Positions 58,160 through 64,000 of a stretch of 64,000 nucleotides of DNA are shown here, in pieces (positions within the stretch are counted from its first letter, which is position 1; every line of letters begins with the position of its first letter). The notes under the pieces were generated by a model. That model made no database searches and was not told the origin of the DNA. It was given only the letters and a program-made list of their open reading frames with translations. Source of the DNA: Streptacidiphilus sp. ASG 303 (GTDB lineage Bacteria; Actinomycetota; Actinomycetes; Streptomycetales; Streptomycetaceae); contig NZ_JAJLRA010000003.1 of the NCBI RefSeq assembly GCF_020991365.1, positions 186,001-250,000 on the forward strand, read 5' to 3'. The translations under genes were made by a program, and so were the position numbers.

Positions 58160-58642
58160 TTAGCGCTTGCTGTACTGCGGCGCCTTGCGGGCCTTCTTCA
58201 GACCGGCCTTCTTGCGCTCGGTGGCGCGGGCGTCGCGGGTCAGGAACCCGGCCTTCTTGAGCGGGCCGCGGTTGTTGTCCACGTCCGCCTCGTTGAGGGC
58301 GCGGGCCACGCCGAGGCGCAGGGCGCCGGCCTGGCCGGAGACGCCGCCGCCGCTGATGCGGGCGATGACGTCGTAGCGGCCGTCGATCTCGAGCACCTTG
58401 AAGGGCTCGTTGACGATCTGCTGGTGCACCTTGTTGGGGAAGTACTCCTCCAGGGTGCGGCCGTTGATCTTCCACACACCGGTGCCGGGGACGATGCGCA
58501 CGCGGGCGATCGCCTCCTTGCGGCGGCCGAGGCCGGCGCCCGGGATGGCCTCGCCGAAGCGGGAGGCCAGCGACTCGGTGGTGTAGTTCTCCTCGACGGT
58601 CTCGTCGACCTCGAGGGGGGTCTCGATGGCAGTCTCGGCCAC
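58160..58642 (-). CDS. rpsI: 30S ribosomal protein S9, 160 aa
   Basis: Core S9 from about residue 38: [42 protein letters not shown], and the RNA-binding tail ending in RKAPQYSKR. The first 35 residues are an acidic actinobacterial extension ([19 protein letters not shown]). The GTG at 58642 has GGAGCTGAGGA upstream. The gene follows rplM by 47 bases in the universal L13-S9 operon. Confidence 0.98.
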   Translation of the reverse strand: MAETAIETPLEVDETVEENYTTESLASRFGEAIPGAGLGRRKEAIARVRIVPGTGVWKINGRTLEEYFPNKVHQQIVNEPFKVLEIDGRYDVIARISGGGVSGQAGALRLGVARALNEADVDNNRGPLKKAGFLTRDARATERKKAGLKKARKAPQYSKR

Positions 58643-58689
58643 GGTGATCCTCAGCTCCTGCTACTCAGTTGGGGGTTTGGTGGCCGGAA

Positions 58690-59133
58690 TTACTGCGCGA
58701 CCTGGGTGATCTCGAACGGCACCGGCTGCTGGGCAGCGTGGGGGTGCTGGTCGCCCGAGTACACCTTGAGCTTGGAGAGCATCTGGCGGCCGAGGGAGTT
58801 CTTCGGCAGCATGCCCTTGATCGCCTTCTCCACGGCCTTCTCGGGGTTGTTCGCGAGGAGGTCGTCGTAGCGGACCGAGCGGAGACCGCCCGGGTAGCCG
58901 GAGTGACGGTAGGCCAGCTTCTGGGTCCGCTTGTTGCCGGAGAGGTGCACCTTGTCGGCGTTGACGATGATGACGAAGTCACCGGTGTCGACGTGAGGCG
59001 CGTACACCGGCTTGTGCTTGCCCCGGAGGAGAGAGGCTGCCTGGGAGGCCAGGCGGCCCAGCACGACGTCGGTCGCGTCGATGACGTGCCACTGACGCTG
59101 GACGTCGCCGGGCTTAGGGCTGTACGTACGCAC
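58690..59133 (-). CDS. rplM: 50S ribosomal protein L13, 147 aa
   Basis: Normal-length L13: [46 protein letters not shown], and the SGYPGGLRS and [12 protein letters not shown] signatures. The start is GTG at 59133 ([14 protein letters not shown]) with GAAGGC upstream. It is the first gene of the rplM-rpsI operon. The roughly 320-base region before it carries a nested stem structure that may be an autoregulatory leader. Confidence 0.98.
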   Translation of the reverse strand: MRTYSPKPGDVQRQWHVIDATDVVLGRLASQAASLLRGKHKPVYAPHVDTGDFVIIVNADKVHLSGNKRTQKLAYRHSGYPGGLRSVRYDDLLANNPEKAVEKAIKGMLPKNSLGRQMLSKLKVYSGDQHPHAAQQPVPFEITQVAQ

Positions 59134-59457
59134 GGTCGTAGCCTTCGCTTTTCAGTGAGTGTGTCCTGACAGGGCCACCCGGACGATCACGATCAGCCTG
59201 GACGTGCCGCCCTGGACGCAACAGGACGGGTCCGCTGGTCATCGGCCCGGTGAACCGGCGTACCGACCTCTCACGTGAGATGGAGCGAGCCAATACGCAC
59301 AACAAGCTCGCAGAATACCGGCCGGACGGCGGACGGGTCAAAACGACCCGTACGGCGTACGGGTCATCTCTGCCGGTCGTCCCCGCCGACCGTCCCCGCC
59401 GGGCGTCCCTCCGTCCGCCCCGGCCGCCGCCCCCGCACGGCGGCCGGGGCACGGCGG
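59134..59457 (-). promoter_or_regulatory. rplM leader and promoter region with nested stem
   Basis: No gene lies in these 324 bases. On the rplM-proximal side, GTCCTG (59163-59168) can pair with CAGGAC (59222-59227), and CAGGGC (59170-59175) with GCCCTG (59209-59214), forming a nested stem about 30 bases before the rplM start codon. Further upstream, A/T-richer DNA at 59280-59325 (TTGTTGTGCGTATTGG on the minus strand) probably holds the promoter. L13 leaders that bind the protein are known in other bacteria; this one is only inferred. Confidence 0.4.
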
Positions 59458-61107
59458 TCACCGCTCGCGGGCCACCCGGGCCTCGTCCCAGACCGGCTCC
59501 GGCGCCTCCCGCACCCGTCCGTCCTGCCCGAAGACCAGGAAGCGGTCGAAGGACCGGGCGAACCACCGGTCGTGGGTGACGCAGAGCACCGTCCCGTCGA
59601 AGGACTCCAGCCCCTCCTGCAGCGCCTCGGCGCTCTCCAGGTCCAGGTTGTCGGTGGGCTCGTCCAGCAGCAGCGCGGTGACCCCCGACAGCTCCAGCCG
59701 CAGGATCATCAGCCGCGCCTGCTGACCGCCCGACAGCGACTCGAAGCGCAGGTCGGCCTGGCCGTGCAGCTCGTACCGGCGCAGCGCGGACATCGCCTGG
59801 CCCCGGTCCTTCGCGTGCTCGGTCTCCAGGATCTCCCGGGGCGTGCGGCCCCTCAGCTCCGGATGGGCGTGCGTCTGCCGGAAGTGGCCCGGGACGACCC
59901 GGGCGCCCAGCCGCCACTCCCCCGTGTGCCGCACCGAGGCGTCGCCGGCCAGCAGCCGCAGGAAGTGCGACTTCCCGGAGCCGTTGGAGCCCAGCACCGC
60001 GACCCGCTCGCCGTAGAAGACCTCCAGGTCGAACGGCTTCATCAGCCCGGTGAGCTCCAGGCCCTCACAGGTCACGGCCCGCACGCCGGTACGGCCGCCC
60101 TTCAGCCGCATGGAGATCTGCTGCTCGCGCGGCGGCACCTCCGGCGGCCCGGCCTCCTCGAACTTCCGCAGCCGGGTCTGCGCCGCCTGGTAGCGGGAGG
60201 CGAGCCCGTCGTTGAAGGCGGCCTTGGTCTTGAGGGTGTTCACCAGCTGCCTCAGCTTGGCGTGCTCCTCGTCCCAGCGGCGGCGCAGCTCCTCCAGCCG
60301 CTCGAAGCGCTCCCTGCGCGCCTCGTGGTACGAGGCGAAGCCGCCGCCGTGCACCCACACCCGGCTGCCCGCCGGGCCGGGCTCCACGCTGACGACCTTG
60401 TCCGCGGTGCGGGCCAGCAGCTCCCGGTCGTGCGAGACGAAGAGGACCGTCTTGGGCGTGGCCCGGATCTGCTCCTCCAGCCAGCGCTTGCCCGGGACGT
60501 CCAGGTAGTTGTCCGGCTCGTCCAGCAGCAGCACCTCGTCCGGGCCGCGCAGCAGCGCCTCCAGGACGAGCCGCTTCTGCTCGCCGCCGGAGAGGGTGGT
60601 GAGCCCGCGCCACTGGGCGCGCTCGAAGGGGACGCCGAGGGCGGCGGTGGTGCACACGTCCCAGACGGTCTCGTACTCGTAGCCGCCGGCGTCGGCCCAG
60701 TCGGCCAGCGCCTGCGCGTAGTCCAGCTGGGCGGGCTCGTCGTCCTGCGCCATCATCGCCAGCTCGGCGGCGTCCACCGCCCGCGCGGCGGTCCTGATCC
60801 GCGGCGGGGCGACGGAGACCAGCAGGTCGCGGACGGAGGCGTCGGACGGCAGCGCGCCGCCGTCCGGGCCGCGGCCGGTGGTGCCGACGAACTGGCGCAT
60901 CACCCCCAGGCCGCCGCCGACCGTGACGGTCCCGCCGTGCGGCTGGACGTCGCCGGCGAGCAGCCGCAGCAGGGTGGTCTTGCCGGCGCCGTTGGCTCCG
61001 ACCAGCGCCACCGCGGCGCCCTCGCCGACACGGAAGGACGCGTCGTCGAACAGCACCCGCCCGTCCGGCAGGTAGTACTCCAGGTGCGAGATCTCGACGT
61101 GTCCCAT
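59458..61107 (-). CDS. ABC-F family ATPase, 549 aa
   Basis: Two ABC domains in one chain and no membrane segments. The first has Walker A VGANGAGKTTLL and the signature LSGGEQKRLVLEALL with Walker B EVLLLDEPDNYLD. A charged linker (RRERFERLEELRRRWDEEHAKLRQL) follows. The second has GSNGSGKSHFL, LSGGQQARLMILRLELSG and LLLDEPTDNLD. ABC-F proteins act on the ribosome, as translation factors or antibiotic-resistance proteins; which applies here cannot be read. The ATG at 61107 gives MGHVEISHLEYYLPDGR. The gene lies between rplM and truA. Confidence 0.93.
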   Translation of the reverse strand: MGHVEISHLEYYLPDGRVLFDDASFRVGEGAAVALVGANGAGKTTLLRLLAGDVQPHGGTVTVGGGLGVMRQFVGTTGRGPDGGALPSDASVRDLLVSVAPPRIRTAARAVDAAELAMMAQDDEPAQLDYAQALADWADAGGYEYETVWDVCTTAALGVPFERAQWRGLTTLSGGEQKRLVLEALLRGPDEVLLLDEPDNYLDVPGKRWLEEQIRATPKTVLFVSHDRELLARTADKVVSVEPGPAGSRVWVHGGGFASYHEARRERFERLEELRRRWDEEHAKLRQLVNTLKTKAAFNDGLASRYQAAQTRLRKFEEAGPPEVPPREQQISMRLKGGRTGVRAVTCEGLELTGLMKPFDLEVFYGERVAVLGSNGSGKSHFLRLLAGDASVRHTGEWRLGARVVPGHFRQTHAHPELRGRTPREILETEHAKDRGQAMSALRRYELHGQADLRFESLSGGQQARLMILRLELSGVTALLLDEPTDNLDLESAEALQEGLESFDGTVLCVTHDRWFARSFDRFLVFGQDGRVREAPEPVWDEARVARER

Positions 61108-61235
61108 GGCAGGGATTGTGCGCGCAGGGCGGGGCCGCGCCCAAACGCTTTTCCCCCCGGGCGGCGGGGGCCGCGCCGTCGCCGCGCGGACCGGCGGACG
61201 CCGACCTGGCCGGGGATGCGTCCGCCCGGATGCCC

Positions 61236-61241
61236 TAGGAT
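61236..61241 (+). promoter_or_regulatory. TAGGAT -10 box giving a probable leaderless mRNA
   Basis: TAGGAT ends 8 bases before the ATG at 61250, so transcription would begin at or within a base or two of the A of the start codon. No ribosome-binding sequence lies between. No strong -35 is visible 16-18 bases upstream. Confidence 0.6.
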
Positions 61242-61249
61242 TCGGGCCC

Positions 61250-62416
61250 ATGAACGATGGGTGGGGATCTGCTCCGGGGACGGGCGGCGGGCAGCCGCAG
61301 GAGGGGCCCGCGGCCGGGCACCCGCAGGGCGGCGCGCCGTGGCCGGGGGCTCAGCAGGGCGGTCCGCAGGCGTCGGCCCCCGCCGGGACGACACCGCAGG
61401 GCCTGCCGCAGCGCGCGGTGGGCGGCCAGCAGGGCCACCCCCAGCAGCCCGGACCGCAGCAGCCCGGGCCGCAGCAGGGCTCCGCGTTCCCGGCGCACGC
61501 CACCGGCCAGCCGGGCGGCTACGGCTACCCGCAGCAGGGGGGCTACGGCTACCCCGGCGGGCAGGGCGCGCCGCAGCAGGGCCTGCCGCAGCCCGGCCCC
61601 TACACCGCGCCGGACCCGCTGCCCCGCAACTCCTCCGAGCCGGACTGGGCGGCGCTCGCGGACCGCAACGACGCCGCGGCCCGCAGGCGCCGGCGCCTGT
61701 TCCTGGCGGGCGGCGGCGTGCTGGCCGCCGCCGCGGTCGCCGGGATCGTGGCGGTCGCCCTGAACGTCGGCGGCGGCAAGGACGTGGCGTCGGGCCCCTC
61801 GGCGAGCCCGTCGCCGTCGGTCTCCTCGGTGAAGCCGAGCCCCACGCCGCCCCCGCCGCCGGTGGACCCGCTGGAGATCATCGGCGACAAGAACAAGGAC
61901 ACCGCCCCGCTCAGCCCCCGCACGCTCTTCCCGGACGCCCGCGTGTCGGTCAACGGCCGCACCTACGACCGGGACGGCCGTCCGCACGGGACCGGCGAGT
62001 GCATCAAGGCGGGTTCGAGCGGCCTCGGCGAGATCCTGGTCCGCAACAAGTGCCGGGCCGTGTACCGGGCGACGTACATCACCAGGGACATCGCGGTGAC
62101 CGTCGGCATCGTCGAGTTCGACACCCCCGAGCAGGCCCAGGCCGTCGCGAAGAAGCAGACCGGCAACATCTACTCGCTGTACCGGACCATCCGCCCGTTC
62201 TGCCGCGACGTGAAGTGCGTGCTCACCTACGGGTCGGCGGGCCGGTACGCCTACCTCACCACGGGCGGCTACCGGAGCGGGAAGCCGGCGACCCAGAAGG
62301 ACAAGGCCGTCGGGCGCGCCTCGGCGGACATCGCCCAGCTGGCCCGCTTCACGCTGCTCCAGCGCGGCCGGCTGACCGCCGCGCAGCGCACGGTCACCGT
62401 CGCCCCGACGGGCTGA
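61250..62416 (+). CDS. Membrane protein with Gly/Gln/Pro-rich N-terminus and extracytoplasmic domain, 388 aa
   Basis: Residues 1-125 are Gly/Gln/Pro-rich with GYGYPQQGG-type repeats. A basic RRRRR run and one membrane helix (about 150-168) follow, then a Ser/Pro spacer and an outer domain of about 190 residues with four cysteines (GECIKAG, NKCRAVYRATYI, FCRDVKCVLTY). That domain probably has disulfide bonds. It resembles the conserved hypothetical protein found beside truA in streptomycetes; function unknown. A TAGGAT box 8 bases before the ATG suggests a leaderless message. Confidence 0.8.
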   Translation: MNDGWGSAPGTGGGQPQEGPAAGHPQGGAPWPGAQQGGPQASAPAGTTPQGLPQRAVGGQQGHPQQPGPQQPGPQQGSAFPAHATGQPGGYGYPQQGGYGYPGGQGAPQQGLPQPGPYTAPDPLPRNSSEPDWAALADRNDAAARRRRRLFLAGGGVLAAAAVAGIVAVALNVGGGKDVASGPSASPSPSVSSVKPSPTPPPPPVDPLEIIGDKNKDTAPLSPRTLFPDARVSVNGRTYDRDGRPHGTGECIKAGSSGLGEILVRNKCRAVYRATYITRDIAVTVGIVEFDTPEQAQAVAKKQTGNIYSLYRTIRPFCRDVKCVLTYGSAGRYAYLTTGGYRSGKPATQKDKAVGRASADIAQLARFTLLQRGRLTAAQRTVTVAPTG

Positions 62417-62464
62417 CCGCCGCCGGCCCGCCGCGGCGGGCCGGCCGGCACCCCCGCGGGGGGC

Positions 62465-63412
62465 TCAGAGCCGCGGGGCGGGCCCGGCGGGGGCCGCGCC
62501 CGGCAGGGTGCGCATCCGGCGGGCGGTGCGGTTGCGCTCCATCAGCAGGCCGTCGGCCGGGTAGCCGACCTCCTCCAGGGTCAGGCCGTGCGGCCGGACC
62601 ACGTTGACCGCGGAGTTGCGCACCCGCCCGGCCAGCACCTCGCCGGGGAAGCCGACCGGCCGCCGCCCGTCGCCGACCAGCAGCATCGCGCCGACCAGGG
62701 CGCGGACCATGTTGTGGCAGAAGGCGTCCGCGCGGACGGTGGCGACCACGAGGCCGGTGGCCGCGGGCCCCGCCGGGCCGGTGGCCGGCGAGGCGTGGGG
62801 GTCGGCGGGCGTGCGCTCCCAGCCCAGCTCCAGCAGGGTGCGCACCGTGGTGGCGCCCTCCCGCTTCTTGCAGTACGCGGCGAAGTCGTGCTCGCCCAGC
62901 AGCAGGGCGGCGGCCTCGTTCATGGCGTCGACGTCCAGCGGGCGGTCGTGCCACAGGACGTGCCCGCGCCGCAGCGGGTCGACCCCGCCCGGGTGGTCGG
63001 CGACCCGGTAGGCGTACCGGCGCCAGACCGCGGCGAAGCGGGCGTCGAAGCCGTGCGGCGCCTCGGTGAGGGACCAGACCCGGACGTCCGCGGGCAGCCG
63101 CCCGGCGAGCCGGCGGCGCAGCTTCTCCCGGTGCGCCTCCCACAGCTCCGCCGGGAGGTCGACGTGGGCCACCTGCCCGCGTGCGTGCACCCCGGCGTCG
63201 GTGCGGCCGGCGACCGTGAGCTCCACCGGCAGGCCGGTGCGGAGCACCGTGCGCAGGGCGTCCTCGACCTCGCCCTGCACGGTCCGCCGGCCGGGCTGCC
63301 GGGCCCAGCCGGAGAAGTCCGTCCCGTCGTACGCGAGGTCCAGCCGGACCCGGACGGCGCCGTCGGCCGGCCCGTCCGGCACGGCGGGCGTCTCGGCGCA
63401 CTCGTTCACCAC
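62465..63412 (-). CDS. truA: tRNA pseudouridine synthase A, 315 aa
   Basis: It forms pseudouridine at positions 38-40 of the tRNA anticodon arm. [28 protein letters not shown] is the family opening, and catalytic Asp72 lies in the motif GRTDAGVHA. The C-terminal [21 protein letters not shown] follows. An N-terminal stretch of about 20 residues and a Pro-rich tail are extra. The start is one of two adjacent GTG codons at 63412 and 63409. It lies after rplQ, as in most actinobacteria. Confidence 0.95.
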   Translation of the reverse strand: MVNECAETPAVPDGPADGAVRVRLDLAYDGTDFSGWARQPGRRTVQGEVEDALRTVLRTGLPVELTVAGRTDAGVHARGQVAHVDLPAELWEAHREKLRRRLAGRLPADVRVWSLTEAPHGFDARFAAVWRRYAYRVADHPGGVDPLRRGHVLWHDRPLDVDAMNEAAALLLGEHDFAAYCKKREGATTVRTLLELGWERTPADPHASPATGPAGPAATGLVVATVRADAFCHNMVRALVGAMLLVGDGRRPVGFPGEVLAGRVRNSAVNVVRPHGLTLEEVGYPADGLLMERNRTARRMRTLPGAAPAGPAPRL

Positions 63413-63473
63413 TGCTCGACTCTCCCTGTACGGCGGTGTACGGCGGTCGGGGCACCGGGCCCCGATACGGCGG

Positions 63474-63512
63474 GACGGGCCCGCTCCCCCGGGTGGGGGG
63501 AACGGGCCCGTC
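63474..63512 (-). terminator. Hairpin terminator after rplQ
   Basis: Ten-base arms GACGGGCCCG (63474-63483) and CGGGCCCGTC (63503-63512), with a C-run/G-run pair inside, sit 22 bases after the rplQ stop and before truA. Confidence 0.85.
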
Positions 63513-63534
63513 CGCTGCGAACCCTGCGAGGGGC

Positions 63535-64000
63535 TCAGGCGTCCTTGGCGTCGCCCTCGGCCTGCTCCTTGGCCGAAGCCTCGGTGGCCTGCTCGGAGGT
63601 GGCGTCCTCGGAGCCCTCGGCCTTGGCGGCCTTGGCCTCGTCGGCCTCCTTGACGGCGCGCTTGGTGGCGGCCTCGGCCTCGCCCACCGCGTTCTGCGCG
63701 ACGGTCAGCGCCTCGACCAGCTCGATCACGGCCATCGGGGCGTTGTCGCCGCGACGGGGGCCGATCTTGGTGATGCGGGTGTAACCGCCGGGGCGGTTCT
63801 CGTAGCGCGGCGCGATCTCGGTGAAGAGGGTGTGCAGCACCGACACGTCGGTGATGGTCTGGCGCACCAGGCGACGGTTGTGCAGGTCGCCCTTCTTCGC
63901 CTTGGTGATCAGCTTCTCCGCCACCGGGCGCAGGCGGCGGGCCTTGGCCTCGGTGGTGGTGATGCGGCCGTACTGGAACAGCTCGCGGGCCAGACCGGCC
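63535..64000 (-). CDS. rplQ: 50S ribosomal protein L17, 5' end cut by window
   Basis: The frame is open to the right edge, so the start is outside. Visible residues begin [20 protein letters not shown] and run through [22 protein letters not shown] and [28 protein letters not shown], all standard L17. The C-terminus is a long acidic Ala/Glu/Lys extension of about 50 residues ([20 protein letters not shown]), common in actinobacterial L17. The internal GTG at 63924 is not the true start because L17 sequence continues upstream of it. It is followed by a terminator and truA. Confidence 0.97.
   Translation of the reverse strand, partial: AGLARELFQYGRITTTEAKARRLRPVAEKLITKAKKGDLHNRRLVRQTITDVSVLHTLFTEIAPRYENRPGGYTRITKIGPRRGDNAPMAVIELVEALTVAQNAVGEAEAATKRAVKEADEAKAAKAEGSEDATSEQATEASAKEQAEGDAKDA

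Noticed and set aside
63535-63924. Complete 129-aa L17 starting at GTG 63924
   Set aside because: Typical L17 residues ([13 protein letters not shown]) continue upstream to the window edge, so the gene is longer and truncated by the window.

Overview
The window looks like a Streptomyces chromosome, or that of a very close relative. The DNA is extremely GC-rich with strong third-position G/C bias, GTG starts are frequent, and several genes are streptomycete hallmarks: bldM, whiD, two CIRCE elements on groESL1, and PspC and Ser/Thr kinase families. From memory, the gene order follows the conserved core around S. coelicolor SCO473x-SCO478x. It also matches the M. tuberculosis Rv3409c-Rv3456c order (choD, guaB3, guaB2, sigD, whiB3, groEL1, tsaD, rimI, tsaB, tsaE, alr, nnr, glmS, glmM, rpsI, rplM, truA, rplQ).

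Region 1-11400 is mixed. It holds two tandem nucleotidyltransferases (the first cut by the window edge), a small membrane protein, a membrane acyltransferase and a LiaFSR-like envelope-stress module. That module is a PspC-histidine kinase plus LuxR-type regulator, divergent from a PspC/LiaF-like protein. Further on are secreted proteins of unknown role, a DoxX-Rieske fusion and a Uma2-type protein. Region 11500-20000 has guaA, a chorismate mutase with an odd upstream region, an empty stretch of about 0.9 kb, two small membrane proteins including a TMEM175-type channel, a ChoD-like GMC oxidoreductase and a succinate-semialdehyde dehydrogenase. Region 20000-28600 holds a flavin disulfide reductase and three protein-kinase-like genes in a row; the middle one lacks every catalytic residue.

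Region 28600-37980 combines GMP synthesis (guaB3, guaB) with development (an ECF sigma factor, bldM with a match to the BldN promoter consensus, divergent whiD), then a LysR regulator and groESL1 under two CIRCE operators and a near-ideal promoter. Region 38000-51100 has a THUMP-like methyltransferase, two exported cell-wall proteins, the tRNA t6A modification genes (tsaD, rimI, tsaB and, separately, tsaE), an alpha/beta hydrolase, alanine racemase and an L,D-transpeptidase. A small gene here starts behind a perfect 16-bp palindrome resembling a metal-repressor box.

Region 51300-64000 is housekeeping: NAD(P)HX repair, acpS, glmS, coaA, glmM, rpsI-rplM with a candidate leader structure, an ABC-F ATPase, a secreted-domain membrane protein, truA and the truncated rplQ. 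Most genes run on the minus strand. Strong hairpin terminators close many transcription units. I see no rRNA, tRNA, insertion sequence, prophage or CRISPR array.
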